Assembly (NCBI GenBank): GCA_005765155.1
Contig: VCCP01000003.1
Location: 2,666,001 to 2,730,000, forward strand
Direction: 5' to 3'
Origin: Zelopaecilomyces penicillatus
Lineage: Eukaryota > Ascomycota > Sordariomycetes > Hypocreales > Pseudodiploosporaceae
Length of the DNA: 64,000 bases
Made by a program: the position numbers and the translations under genes. This document shows positions 45,613 through 59,299 of this stretch, piece by piece; the stretch's first letter is position 1; the number at the start of each line of letters is the position of its first letter. The notes beneath the pieces are model-generated. The model did not search any database. It was not told the DNA's origin and saw only the letters and a program-made list of their open reading frames with translations.

Positions 45613-47611
45613 TCAAAGATTGTAATAAGCTTCATTGTTGGCATCTTTTCCCTCATCTTCGTCACCATTGTCATCATCTCGAGGAAGCTGAAGCCCCATA
45701 ATACCTAGCAAATTCCCTGCTGGCCCAGCCATGCCCACTTGGCTCTTGAAGCTTTCCAGTAGATTCTTGGCCAGATTCAAGTCAATATCAACCTCCGTCT
45801 CATACCCATCCGGCGCGGCTGGGTGCTCATCACTCCGATTCTGCAGAAGTTGCTGTGGCATTGCCCCTTTCCTGCCTTCCAAACCAGGTAGTTGATCTGA
45901 GGGCGGAGGGTCCAAACTGAGAGCCCCGTACTTTTTCAGCTCAGCTTCCATCTGTACCGAAAGTTCTACTATCTCCCTACTGTCTTCACAATCGTGGATA
46001 TCTGAGCTTTTGATACCGAGCATCTTCTCTGGCGTTCCATCGTCCTTCTCAGCTTTGACATTTGCAATATGGGTCGTAGCCAATCCCGCCATCCCCCTCA
46101 TGATCGCTGAAAAGGTGTTATCATCAAAGATTACTTCCCTGTCTTCAGAATCACCGTCATCGTCTCCTGAGTCAAGACCATCGCTCTCGTCGCTATGAAC
46201 ATTGCCAATCTCAGCGCCTTCGAGGCCCGCTTTGTCATCGCCGAGGAAAGCTTCAAATCTCGACACGATTTTCCTCAAGTTTGCTCGTGTGTGACCATCA
46301 CCAAACCCCGATTTTGCGCTGCCAGTATCGCGAGACTGCTTCCCTTCCAACTCACGCTCAAAATCTTCATAATCAATATCAAGCCATGACTCATCGTCGT
46401 TACGAAGACAACCCCCCATCGACTGTAATTTTTCGTCGCTTGGCAGAGCTATGTTTCCATCTTCTTCTAGATCTTTCAAAAATATGGCAGCCTCACGCAC
46501 AATCGTGCTTTTATTTGAGTCTGCTTTCACGGCAAGCATTTCATAGCCGCACGTCAGTTTGACACCGATTTCCAACTTCCTGAGATTTTCGTGTACTTCT
46601 GCTTGAATGATTGTGCTTGCAGTAACCTTTCGGATGGCATCCTGCCAACGTGGGGGGAAATCGAATTGCTGAGACTTTAACTGAGCAAACATCACCTTGC
46701 TAAACCCCACACTAACAGTAACAAGGTCCATGGGAGGGAAAACCAGTGGATCAGATAGAGAATTGATAGGCTTGAGAGAAAATGGATCCCTAAGATAGAA
46801 ACGTTCGACAGCAGGAGCTACAGACCTTGGCACCGAATGGATAATGTAGGCCAATTTTCTGGGCATCGTGACTAATGAATAATGCAGAGACTTTTCTATC
46901 TGACCTGGGTACTTCTCGAGTCTGTAAAATGCCTCTGCTTCAACTGAGGGATAACGGACAGCAGATTTTGGTTCAGATTTGAGTGACTCAATGGCCTGTG
47001 CAAGAGAGAGGACAGAGACAGGGTTTTGAGTGTTCAGACTGGACTCCGAACTTTGAGGGGATATGATAAGCAACTCGCTCTGATGTATCCACACACGATA
47101 ATGGTCGATCTCTGGATCAAGCCACTTGGGCAACACGCTGGCCGCTTCCACGAGAAGGAATTCGCCATCCGTATCAGCCACCCGAACCCACAAATTGGGA
47201 TGAGACTTTGTCAGTTCGCGGAGTATATACACGATCAGCCATTCGTCCTCGATGGCATCACCATAGTCAGTACGGCCATGGAGGTACAGCAGCCCTACGG
47301 GCACAACACAAGGCAGTCAGTTACGTTCCTGGTCTTGGATTGCCAACGTTCAACTTACCGTTTTCATTTTTCATCTCCAGACAGAAATCATCACGCTGCC
47401 AAAGGTATTTCTTGGTTAGAGATTGGGATAGATATAGAGCAGCCTTTTGAACTGCCCCAAGTTGGACGAGTTGGTCCCGAGCATGTAGCTGATGGCCGTT
47501 TAGGGTAAAAAGAAAATATTCGACGCAGCATTCCGGTAGGTGACGGTTACCATGATCAGAATTCAAAGTTGGGTCGCCCGCTTGAGCATTGGCAGCAATT
47601 TTCTCCAGCAT
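45613..47611 (-). CDS. ecdysoneless/SGT1-family protein (ECD)
   Basis: Two exons (47359-47611 and 45613-47294) with a 64-nt intron give 644 residues. L-P-E-C-C-V-E-Y-F-L-F near the start and G-L-L-Y-L-H-G-R-T-D-Y-G-D-A, D-E-W-L-I-V-Y-I-L-R-E-L-T and D-T-D-G-E-F-L-L-V-E-A-A are ECD-family signatures. The second half is acidic with D-S-G-D-D-D-G-D-S-E-D runs, as in human ECD. The family is linked to pre-mRNA splicing (Prp8 complex) and cell cycle in animals; the yeast homologue was described as a regulator of glycolytic gene expression. The start at 47611 is the only good in-frame ATG. This SGT1 is not the Skp1-associated SGT1. It is divergent from SMC6, with a candidate MITE between. Confidence 0.88.
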
Positions 47612-48305
47612 CCTTGCAATGAGGTTGCGAAATTGGAGGGAAGACCTCAGATTCTCAGGGTGTTACATGAATCACGAAGTTATCTATATCCTAAACCACG
47701 ACAAGGCGAAGGAGTCTTGCTCATACAGATTGGTTGTGCTGGCACTGAGAAATACGTGTCGGGGTAAGATGTGAATGAGTATAACTATGGATGATCTCCG
47801 GATCGCTGGCGATGTGTAGAAACTTGGAAGTCAGTGATACTAGCAACGGGGGGAAAGAATACACCGCCGCTAACATATGCACCCACCCTTTGAGAAACTT
47901 AACGACCTCGCTAATATTTCAATAAAATACTTAAATTCTACATACTACGAAATCCTATAACTGAATTAGTATAATATCTTTAGTCTCTTAAAAATTAGCA
48001 AAATACTCTTTATTGGATTTTATAAATATTTTTCAAGGAGGGGCTCTTGCTGACTTGGGTTGGTACCGGCGGTGTAGTTCCCCCCCCAGTTGACTAGGTA
48101 CTAATTATAGTTAATTTAGCACATAGTAGTGAGTTACCCATGTCCTTGATTCCCCACTTAACACGTCTCGGCGCGTCTCCCATGAATAAGTATATTTGAA
48201 CTTTGTAATAAGTACGAAGCACGATTCGTTGATACTCACTCGGTCGCAGTATGCTATTCGACTCTTGGGCCATAAAAAAGTCCTCTAGACCTTAATCTCT
48301 TCGCC
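47612..48305. promoter_or_regulatory. divergent ECD-SMC6 promoter region
   Basis: This 694-bp region holds both promoters. Its centre (47844-48092) is a candidate miniature transposon with an AT-rich core. The remaining flanks show no defined site. Confidence 0.45.
47844..48092. mobile_element. candidate 249-bp MITE (non-autonomous DNA transposon)
   Basis: The left end CAACGGGGGGAAAGAATACACCGCCG is mirrored by the right end CGGCGGTGTAGTTCCCCCCCCAGTTG read on the other strand, an imperfect inverted repeat of about 28 bp with a perfect 9-bp core (ACACCGCCG). Both sides are flanked by ACTAG (47839-47843 and 48093-48097). CTAG is self-complementary, so part of that match is not independent. The core is about 75 percent A+T. 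Size, ends and flanks fit a MITE; the family is unknown. Confidence 0.6.
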
Positions 48306-51300
48306 ATGGCTCCTCATAAGCGGGCACGGCGGCTGGCAGAGGACGAGGGCGACGATACCGCCTATGCTCATGATTCCCCTTTACTGGGAGAGTCACACTC
48401 GGTTAGTAAATTATAATGCACATTGCCTTCCTGTCCAGCAGCCGAGTTCTTCTCATACCTTTCGGCAGCGAAAAAAAGCGAGAATCTCCCAAGCCTCCGA
48501 GGCAGACGATGGAGTTAGCTCTGAAAGTGAAACCGGGGAATATTCAGATCGTCACAATACGCCCCCGCAAACCCAATATGAACTTATGAGAGATGCTGGC
48601 TTCAAGCACCTGGAGAATCCAGACCTTGATGACCATGAGGCTACACAGAAGTTGCGGCGCCGCGCCGCGCGCGGTTTTGACAATATGGTTGCTGAGAGTG
48701 GCATTATTGAAAGCATCACATGCTATAACTTCATGTGTCATACTCGTCTGCATGTTGAGCTTGGTCCCCTCATCAATTTTATCGTCGGTGAAAATGGTAG
48801 TGGCAAAAGCGCCGTTCTCACTGCCCTGACTCTGTGTCTAGGAGGGAAAGCAAGTGACACCAACCGTGGTGGTAGTCTTAAAACATTTGTCAAGGAAGGA
48901 CAGGACCAAGGCAGTCTCGCTGTCAAAATCAAGAACGCTGGGACTGATGCATACCGACCTGAAATCTATGGAGCCTCGATAATTGTCGAGCGCCACTTCT
49001 CCAGATCCGGCAGCAGTAGTTTCAAAATAAAAAATGCGGATGCCAAAATGATTTCTACAAAGAAGCAAGAGGTTGATGAGATAACGGAATGGTACGCCTT
49101 GCAAATAGGGAACCCACTGACAGTACTTTCTCAAGACAATGCGCGGCAGTTTCTCAATGCTGCAACACCAGCACAAAAATACAAATACTTTGTCTCCGGT
49201 GTACAGCTCGAACAACTGGACAATGATTATAAAATGTCACAAGACACACTCGACAGGACGTTGATACTCCGAGAGGACCTCAAAGACAAAATCGGGAGTG
49301 TTAAAAAGGAAGTGGACGAGGCCGAGAGGCTTTCTGAGACGGCACAATCAAATCAGGGGATGCGTGAAAAGGCCAGACATCATCGAAACCAACTAGTTTG
49401 GTCCCAAGTTGTTCAAGAGGAGAAGAAACTCGAAACTCGCATTGCTAGTTTGGAAAAACGGGATGCAGATATAAAAAAACTCGAGGAAGAGTGTGGGGAA
49501 ATGACCAATGCCTTGGCTGAGATCGAAGAGAAATTAGATCGAGCAAAGGAGGCCCGCGTCAGTTTGGAAAGTGAGCAGCATGTAATTGGTGAGAGAAAAT
49601 CAGCGGCTGAAGCTATCTTGAATGACATAAAGAGAAAGCAAGCCGAACTGCAACGCGAAGAGAGAGACGCGTATACTCGCCTCAAAATACTACGAATGGA
49701 TATATCATCCTGCGAGAAAAAGATACAGGATGAAGAAAACCAACTTCGCGAGTCCACCGGTACAGCGCGTGCTGAGAAAGATGCAAAATTGGCCGAGTCA
49801 CGCAATTTGGAAAAGAGTCTTGTTACACAGATGGCAGATTTAACCCAAGAGCTATCGATAATTCAAGACAACGTACGTGATGCCCAGCAAACTTTGAAGG
49901 ATGCCGAAAGTCTAAGGGATACAAAACGAAAGGAGATCTTGGTGGCTGAGGTAAGACTTAAAGATCTTGAGAAAAACACTGGCTCTATCCTGGATGGATT
50001 TGATCGCGACATTGTCAAGCTAGCTCAGGCTACTGCAGGTGACAAGGGCTTTGAATGCAAGCCTATAGGCCCATTAGGAGTACACATCAAGCTCATAAAA
50101 CCTGAATGGTCTGGTCTTCTCGAGAAGATACTTGGCGATGGCTTGAATGCCTTCGTAGTCAGAAGCAAGAGTGATCAAACACGGCTGTCGAGTCTGATTC
50201 GGCAATTAAATTTGAAGAAACAGCCCCCGATATACATCGCGTATGGAGGCCAAATTGATACGAGCAGGCAGGAACCAGATAGCGAATTTGATACGATTCT
50301 GAGAGTCCTGGAGTTTGGCGATGACGTCGTCCGATCGCAGTTGATTATCAATAATCAGATTGAGAAGATTATCCTGGTGAAGGAGCGTATAGTGGCGGAG
50401 CGCATCATGGTTGATAATGATGGGCCACCTAGAAATGTTGCCGCATGCGTTTGTTTCCACGATGGCAAGGGCAAGAGGGGTCAAGGATTGCGCATTACAA
50501 ACCGAGCGGGAACCATTGGCAGTAGCCCCGTGTTTCCCAACGGGCAGCGTCCGAGAATGCAGTCAGATTCTGGCCGACAATTGGCCCTTCTAAAGGAAAA
50601 TCAGAAACAGCTTGCGCTGGAGTTTCGAGAGTTGATGCGCGAAGCAACTCAGGCAACAAATCAACTCAAGCGCCGTACAAATGAGTTAGAAGCTCACACA
50701 GAACGAGCTAAAGAGCTGAAAAATGAACTTCGACGAACTCACGCCGACATTGAGAGAATCTCGACCGAACTTGATGCATTTGAAGGTGCAGATGATCGCT
50801 TGGTTGCGTTACGTGAAGAAAGACAAAATAAAGGGGTCGAAGAGGAACAACTTGGCCTTCAATGGGGCACGTTGACTTTGACGAAACGTGAACTAAGCGA
50901 ACAAGCCGATGATGCTAAGAAAAAGGTCGATACTGAAAAGCAGGAGGAGGAAGATCATCGCAATCGTATCGCCAAAGCCGAGAAGAAAGTTGGTGCACAT
51001 CAGTCTATGAGACAAATCGCAAGAGATAAGAAGAATTTCTCTTTTGAGAGTCTCGATATTCAGCGGGGTGAAAAAAGACGAGGTGAAAGCAAACGAGAGG
51101 AAGAAATCGCACGATTAGCTGATTTTATTCGTCAAGCTCAAGAATTGGCACCAGACCGTGTCCATATTCCGGAGGGGGAGACTTATGAAAGCATCGAGAC
51201 TAAATATAAAGCCCTCTCGGATCGTTTAATACAACGGCAAGAGCAACAAGGCGGCACAGATCAAGAAATATTTGATCGTGCTGCAGAGGCTAGGTCTAGG

Positions 51301-52044
51301 TATGAAGATGTCATGAAACAATTGGATGATACCGACCAGACGATATCATTCTTAAAAGATGCCATCATAGGCCGGCTACAATTGTGGCGGACGTTTCAAC
51401 GACAAATTAGTGCTCGCATACGAATTCAATTCAATTACCTTCTCAGCGAGCGTGGATTCAGAGGCAAGATACACTTGGATCACGAATTCAAAAGGGTGAT
51501 AATTCATATCGAGCCAGATAAAACTCGGAAAAGTTCAGCAGGTCGCAATACCAAAACCTTGTCTGGTGGCGAGAAATCCTTCTCTTCCATCTGCATGCTT
51601 CTATCTGTCTGGGAGGCGATTGGGTCACCAATTCGATGCTTAGATGAATTTGACGTTTTCATGGATAATGTCAATCGAGCCATAAGTACAAATATGCTGG
51701 TAAGCACCCACGAAACCCTGTTCGGTACACCTACAGTCCCACACAAGTAATTTCGAGCCATTGCGATGCGTCGTTCAGTGAACACAGGCTCGGAATTCCT
51801 TGTGCGCCACTGTAACACAGGGTTGCTAACTACTGGTCTCTCTGAAGGTTGACACAGCACGGCGGTCAGTATCACGACAATATATCCTCATTACCCCCAA
51901 CGCCATTGAGGGACGAGCTAGGTTAGACAAGGATGTTCATATAATCCGGTGAGAAAATTCGAAATACGACTAGGTTGATTTGTACTGGGCTCATATGCTG
52001 ACCATCATAGTTTAACTGATCCCCGCCAAGGAAGACTCACATAA
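48306..52044 (+). CDS. SMC6: SMC6, ATPase subunit of the SMC5/6 complex
   Basis: Four exons: 48306-48401, 48439-51699, 51848-51948 and 52011-52044. They sum to 3492 nt, 1163 residues. A basic/acidic N terminus precedes the head: Walker A G-E-N-G-S-G-K-S (from residue 149), with G-I-I-E-S-I-T-C-Y-N-F-M-C-H before it. Two coiled-coil arms flank a hinge near residues 560-700 (G-P-L-G-V-H-I-K, G-L-N-A-F-V-V). The ABC signature L-S-G-G-E-K-S lies at about 1073 and Walker B R-C-L-D-E-F-D-V-F-M-D near 1097. The end is R-Q-Y-I-L-I-T-P then L-T-D-P-R-Q-G. The complex acts in homologous recombination repair and chromosome segregation. Intron 1 is only 37 nt; removing it is needed to join the ATG frame. 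Confidence 0.95.
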
Positions 52045-52303
52045 GTATATCTTAATTGAGAGGGCGTTTCCTTGGGTTGCGCGCCGTTTCCCTCCACTTT
52101 GATACTAGTTTCAATGCAATTGGTTTGACAAATCCTCTTCAAAAACTTGAACTTTGCGTTTTGTGTGCCTGGCATGTCGAATGATACAGCATAAAGCGAT
52201 TGACACAACAATCTTAATTAAAACCCATTATCGACGTACATAGTTGATATACAATAATTTTGCAACAGGCTGAATACAAGAAATTTTTCTTGTCGCTTCT
52301 TGG

Positions 52304-53154
52304 TCAGATAGGAATACCTTTGCTCCTCAATACATTGATGCCTGCATTGGCTGTGAAACCTGCCCATTGAGTGACAGTACCAATCATATCGCCAACACCC
52401 TGTACCTCGTCCAGCCTCTTCTTTAAGAAGTTTTGGGTTTCTATGAAATCAGGGGACTGGTCGGTGGTCATAAAAAGCTCACTGGAGGTGTAAACTATGG
52501 ACAACGTCGCGCGCTTGGTATACCAGGAAGGGTCCACAGCTGTATCACCAGCCAGAAACCAGATCTCATCAGAAAGCTTGGCCAACTCTTTCAGAGAGTC
52601 GGTAAGATAGCTTGGTTGAGCCATAATAGCAAGAGCCTGAGACATTCAATGATAAGTCATGATGGAACCAATATATCTGAGCGTGTTCTGAAACATACCT
52701 CTTGCCATTGGTGCACAATATCCCCGTTTGCTTTTAATCTTTCCCATGTCAACGCAGTAACTCTGCCACCAATGCTCCTTTGTGGGTCATCTTGGCTGAA
52801 AATCTGGGCACTTTTAGGGGCCAAGCTTTGACGCTGAGTAATGAGATGATAACGAATGAGGCTGAAAAGGCCATCAGAGAGGACACTGGGGCTAATATCA
52901 AGATATCCAGAATCACGGGCGCCTAAGCCCAAGGCGCGCTGAGAGAACCCATGCTGAGGAACATGCTTGTAGGCGGCGGATAAAATAGCATGCTCAACAG
53001 AGCCACTGCTTTTGACAGTTGATGAATGGTCATAGGAATGATAAGTACGTCGGTTGGTGCAAAGATATCGGCAACGTCGGAGGTGGCGGGAAGCGGCCCG
53101 GATCGTTGCTCCCTCCTGGTACCAAATGATGCTTGCAGCGGAGATCGAACCCAT
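52304..53154 (-). CDS. COQ9: COQ9, ubiquinone biosynthesis lipid-binding protein
   Basis: Two exons (52699-53154 and 52304-52636) with a 62-nt intron give 262 residues. The N terminus is Arg-rich and acid-poor, as for a mitochondrial presequence, and runs into R-T-Y-H-S-Y-D-H. The conserved core has A-I-L-S-A-A-Y-K-H-V-P, G-F-S-Q-R-A-L, L-G-A-R-D-S-G-Y-L-D-I-S, and then exon 2 with L-A-K-L-S-D-E-I-W-F-L-A-G-D-T. Coq9 is a TetR-fold protein that delivers demethoxyubiquinone to the hydroxylase Coq7. It is convergent with SMC6 (259 bp between stops). The AT-rich block begins about 290 bp upstream of its start. Confidence 0.92.
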
Positions 53155-53440
53155 TATAGAAAGCTGTGCAGAACTGAAGCAACAATCTGTGGAGATATGT
53201 GTTGCAAGTCAATTCGCGGCTGATAAAAGTCGAAGCGTTTGCTTCGAGAACGATATCATTGATGGTACAATTCCCGAGGCTGAGACGAGAATGTTAACTT
53301 TTCCAGCGGACATGCAAGTCCCGCGATTGTGGGTCTTGACGAAGCCAATCCAAATAGGATACTATACAGCACTACTACTATATACTCTTACCTAATTCAA
53401 GTTTTTAGCCCCGCTTACTCTTTCCCGTTGTTCTAGCTAT
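53155..53440. promoter_or_regulatory. COQ9 upstream region
   Basis: About 286 bp of normal composition precedes the AT-rich edge. No identifiable site. Confidence 0.35.
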
Positions 53441-56315
53441 AAAGAAATTAGTATACATATTAAAACAGGGTTGTAGATTTGAAATAGATTATATATTCTT
53501 TATAATTACTTTAGATTAATAATATATTTAATTAACTTTATTTTTAAGGCTTTTATTATATATTATTATAAAAAATTATATCTTTATTATAAGTAATTAA
53601 TTTAAATATTATAATTATATTATTAAAAGAAAGATTTTTAAAATAAAATTATATTTAAAGCTTTAAATAATATTAAAAATATTAATTTAATATATATTAT
53701 AATAAGCTAGCTTTATAACTATTATAAATAGGTATTAAAAATAATATTAATAAACTTAAAAAGAAAAAGAAATCTTTATTTTAATCTCTTTTTTTATATT
53801 GAAAAAGTCTAATCTAAGCTTATCTTATTTTTATATTTAAGGCTTAGATTTTAAACTTAAATCTATAATATATTATCTTTTCTTTAATAATAATTTAGAT
53901 TTTATTTAATTATTAAATAATAAAGATATAGGATAGGTATAAGATAAATATATTATATATTATCTTAATAGTTTTAATAGATTTTTTTTATTCTTTTTAA
54001 ATTATTATTTTATATATTTTATATTTTAATTATTTTTCTTATAAAAAGTATTATTAATTTAAATAATTTTCTTTATATCTTTTTTAAATTATATCCCTTC
54101 TTTTTTATATAATAATAAATTAATTTAATTCTTTTTATTACTCTTTTTTATTAATATAATAATAATAAGTATTATATTTCTATTATTTAAGAATAAAAAT
54201 CCGTTTTATTCTTTTTTAAATTATAATATATATAATATAAATTTAAATTTAAATAATATAGCTTTTATAAATATATATTATAATTAAATTAATTATTTTT
54301 ATTTAAAAATAATAAATCTAAATAAAAGCTTATAAAAATATATTAAAGATTATTAAAATAAAATCTATAATATTTATAAATATTTATAAATATATACTTA
54401 TTCTTTTTTTATTCTTTTTTTAAATATTATTAATACTTTTATTTTATTATAATAATCTTATAATATTAGCCTTTTAATTTTTAAGGATTTTAATATATTT
54501 TTAAGCTTAGATATCTTAATTATAATATTTAATTATAATATTTTTATTATATTCTTATTTAAATTTAATTTATATTATTTTATATTATTTTATATAATAA
54601 TAAAATAAGATTTCTATTTTAATTTTAATTTTTTATATAAATTCTTTTTAAGTTTATAATATATAAAATAGCTTTTATTAATATTAAAATAAGATTATTA
54701 AATAAAATAAATAAAATATTTATATAAAAAAAAGAGATATAAGCTTAATAATAAATAAAATAATAAAAAATAAATTAAATCTTAATTTAATTTTAAAAGG
54801 ATTTTAAAAGGATTTTAATTATTATATAATTATTATTAAACTTTTTTTTATTTTTATAATAATTATAAATAATATAAATAATATTAATATTATTATAGTA
54901 TTTATAGCTTTTATATTATTTAATATATATTTATAAAGTATTCTTATATTCTTATTATATTCTTTATATAAATTTATAATAAAAATAAATCTCTTTTTTT
55001 TTTAAAAATATATTAATCTTAAAATATTATATTATTATTTATTAATTTATATTTTATTAAGCCTTTTATAAATAATATATTTTATTAAATATAATAAGGT
55101 ATATTAAAAAGTATTTAAATTAATAGGAAAGAAAATTAAAAATATATATAGAAAAGACTTTTATTAATACCTTAAAAAACTTTCTAAGATATAAAAGAAA
55201 GGTTATTAAAGGAGTATATTAATTAAAAATATTTTATATTTTTATAAAGCTAGTATTACTTAGAAAGCTTATAGCTATATTAAAGCTATTCTATATTAAA
55301 TCTAGGCCTATTAAAATTATATTAATAAACCAGATATAATCCTATTTTTAAGAAAAAATAACTTTATAAAAGGAAAAGATAATAAATTTTAAATAATAGC
55401 TCTAGCTAATATATATATTTTGATAAAGGAAAAATAATATATATAATAATATATTATATCTAAAGCTAATTAAATAATTTAAAATAGCTATGTATATTTA
55501 AATATAAATATAAGACTTAAAATAATTAAAAAAAAAGCTATAAAGCTATAATAAATAAGGATAGATTTAAGGGATTAATTAATTATCCTATTCTTAATCT
55601 AGGGATTAACTAGAAAATATCTAATTAATTATTAGAAATTATCTAGAATTTTTAAGAAAATAAAAGAGAAAGCTTTAAATTTAATATTAATATTATAATC
55701 TAGGTATACCTTATTTAATTATATAAACTAGCTTTTTAAAACTATAATTAATATAGCTATTCTTTAATTATCTTTAATAAAAAGGGATATATTTAATTTA
55801 TTTATTAAAACCCTTTTAATAAATATTAAAGATACTTTTATTATTAATTATATTAATATTTATAATTATATTAAGCTAATTTATTTATATAAATATTCTA
55901 TTATTAAATAATTAAATAAATTATTTCTTCTGCTTAATTTATTTATAATTAAATATTCTCTTTATATTAAGATCCTTTAAATCCTTTAACATTTTTAAAA
56001 TCTTTAATTCTAGTATTATTTTAAATAAAGATAGTATTGTAGATTATATTTAAACTATATAATATTCTAATCTATTAAGCTAGATTATATTATTAATAAA
56101 TATTTTAAAAGATATTTTAATTATATTTTTAATTTATTATAAGATCTTTTTTATAATTAAGTTTATAAAATAAAGTAAGATATAATTATTAAAGTATTTA
56201 ATATAAGATATATATTCTTTAATAAAGAAAATATTATTAAGATATTTAATAATCTTAATAATTATTATCTTTTTTATAATATTTAATTATTACAAGGGTA
56301 GCCTTTTAATATATT

Positions 56316-56750
56316 TGTTAAAAATAAGTGGGTTTTTTATATAACAGCCTAACCTGTTATCCTCTAGCAGCCAGACCTGCTATCTTATAGCAAGCCAGAC
56401 CTGCTGTAAGACCTAAGATGCCTGGGCAGCCCGACCTGCTATATAGGGCTAGACTAGTAAAAATAAGGGCTTATCCCTTATATCCCTCCCTTTCTTTATA
56501 TTTGGAATACTTAGAAATTCCAAATAAATATTATTTAGAATATTAAAATAATTCTAAATAATCTTAGTATTAGTTAGATATATAAGATAGCTAGATTTTT
56601 AGTTAAATCCTGGTTTTTTTTTCTATATCGGTAATATAATCACTTCTTTCTACTTTTCTTTAGAATTCACTTTGGATAACTATTCACTGCCTTTCTTCCA
56701 CTGCTATAACTACTAGCTTTAGTTATAACCTTATACTATAAATTATAATA
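56316..56750 (+). repeat. decayed solo LTR of the copia family
   Basis: It begins TGTTAAAAATAAGTGGG and ends AAATTATAATA, a mutated form of the 475-bp LTR. It keeps the repeated GACCTGCTATA motifs. ATATT flanks both sides (56311-56315 and 56751-56755). Length is 435 bp, with small deletions in the repeat array. Confidence 0.85.
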
Positions 56751-58164
56751 ATATTTTATTATAAATTCTTTTTTATATTTAATTAATTAAATAAAAGAGA
56801 TATAATATAAAAAAATATTAGATTATATTTTATATTCTTAAATCTTTTTCTTTTTAATAGATTTCTTTTTTCTTTATTAAAAAGGTATTATTATTTATTA
56901 AATAATTAATAATTATTTAATTAAGCTTTATTTATAAAAGCTAAGACCTATTAATCTTTAATAGGTATTATATCCTTATTATCTAAAAGATCTTATTATT
57001 TAATATCTTTATTAATATTATATATTAATTATTCTTAAAATATAATTAGTATTTTAAGCTTTTTTAATAGTTTTAATAAACTAGATTTATTAATATATAT
57101 TAATTTAATATAAATAAGAATATCTAATCTTTATATTATTTTTTATAATAAAAGAAATAAATAAATTAATAGCCTTTAAAATAAATTTAATTAATTAAGA
57201 TTTAAGGATTCTTTTTTTAAAGGCTTTTTATTTAAATATAGCTATTAAATTATTAATAATAGATTTTAAATAATAATTTTAATATTCTATAAAGAATATT
57301 ACCTTATTTTTATTAATAAGCTGAAACCCTAATATAATAGTTCTAATAGGATTAATTAATTAGATTCTAATATAAAGAAAACTCTAATCTTTTTAAATAT
57401 TATAGATATAATATAATTATTAATAAAGAAGAATATAATACCTTTTAAATAAGTAAAATATAAAGCTTTATTAATAGATTAATTATAGATTAAGGTTTTA
57501 TAGGATAGTTTAATTAAAACTCTTAAAGTATTTTAGAATTCTTAATTTATTAATAATAAGATATATTAAAGTATTATATATCCTATTAATATAGATTATT
57601 ATAATATAAATTAATTTATTGAAAAGATATTAATCTTTTAATAGTAAAATAAATAAGATATTAAAAAGTATATTAAATATATTATTTTAGGATTATATAA
57701 TCCCTTTAAAGTCTTTATTAATTTAATAATAATAAAGTTAATATTTAATTAATTCTTTAATTATAAAATAAATTTAAAAGAATAATAAAGATCTATATAT
57801 ATAATTATAAGCTTATTTTATATATAAAACTATAAAAAATAAGAAATTAAATTAAATATTTAATTTATAAAGTATTTATCTTTAAAAATAAATAAACTCC
57901 TTAATTTAATTTATTTAATTAATAATAAATAAATTAAAAATATAAAATTACTTTTTAAATTAATCCTAAATAAAAGATTCTTAATATATATTCTTATAAT
58001 TAATAAATCTAATAAAAAGGTATTTATTATATATATTTTTATAGAAATCTATTAAGTTATTAAAATAATTATAAGCTTTTAAGATTAATTAATTATTAGA
58101 TTTATATTTATATAATAAATTAAATAAATCTTTATATATATAAAATCACTTTTTTTTTTAAATA

Positions 58165-58636
58165 TATTATAATTTATAGTATATAATTATAATTAAAGTT
58201 AATAATAATAATAATAAAAAAAAGATAATAAATAGTTATTTAAAATAAATTCTAAAAAAAAGAAAAAAGAAATTATATTATTAATATAAAAAAGAAAATA
58301 GGATTTAACTAGGAATCTAGCTATCTTATATATTTAAAAATATTAAGATTATTTAGAATTATTTAAGTATTTTAAATAATATTTATTTAAAATTTTTAGG
58401 TATTTTAAATATAAAGAAAGGGAGAGATATAAGGGATAAGCCTTTATTTTATTAATCTAGCCCTATATAATAGGTCAGGCTACCTGGGCATCTTAGGTTT
58501 TATAGCAGGTCTGGTTATAATATGATAGTAGGTCTGGCTATTAGGCTATAGCAGGTTTAGCTATTAAGCTATAACAGGTCTGGCTATTAAGGGATAATAG
58601 ATTAGGCTATTATATAAAAATCTATTTATTTTAATA
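58165..58636 (-). repeat. decayed solo LTR of the copia family, inverted
   Basis: The reverse complement aligns over its whole length with the copia LTR (TATTAAAATAAATAG at its start, AAATTATAATA at its end), with C-to-T changes throughout. AAATA flanks both sides (58160-58164 and 58637-58641). Confidence 0.8.
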
Positions 58637-59299
58637 AAATATATATATAATATTAAGATTTATAAAGATATTATTAATAATATCTTTTAATATAATTTAA
58701 AATAAAAAGATAAATATAAAATTAATAGTTTAATCTTTTATTTTTAATATATATAATAATTAATAAAGCTTAATTAAATTATTATTTTAGGCTTATTTTT
58801 ATAATCTATTTAAAAAAGAATAAATTATAGATATAAATATAATTATCTTTATTATTATTATTTTATTATTAAAGTTTTAAAAGAGAGATAATAATAAATT
58901 AAATTAATCTTTTTAAAGGATTATAAAGCTAGATTATATTTAAAATCCTATATTCTAAATAAATTTATTATCTTTAATCTTATAATTATAAAATACTCTA
59001 TTTCTTTTTTAAGCTATATATAATTAATTATAATAAGAAGATATAAGGATTTATTATTTATTTAAAGAAAGAATATTATAATCTTTAAATTTCTTTATTA
59101 ATTTAATATTTTTCTTTTTATATAATAAATAAAAAAGAATATAATTAAATAATCATAAAGATTAAAGGAGATAATATATAAGAGTTCTTATATTAAAAAG
59201 TAATAAATAAAGAAAAGAGTAAAGATATATATAATATTAAAAAAGATTTTTAATAAAAGTATAAGAGTTTATTTTAAGCTTTCTTTTATAAATATATAT

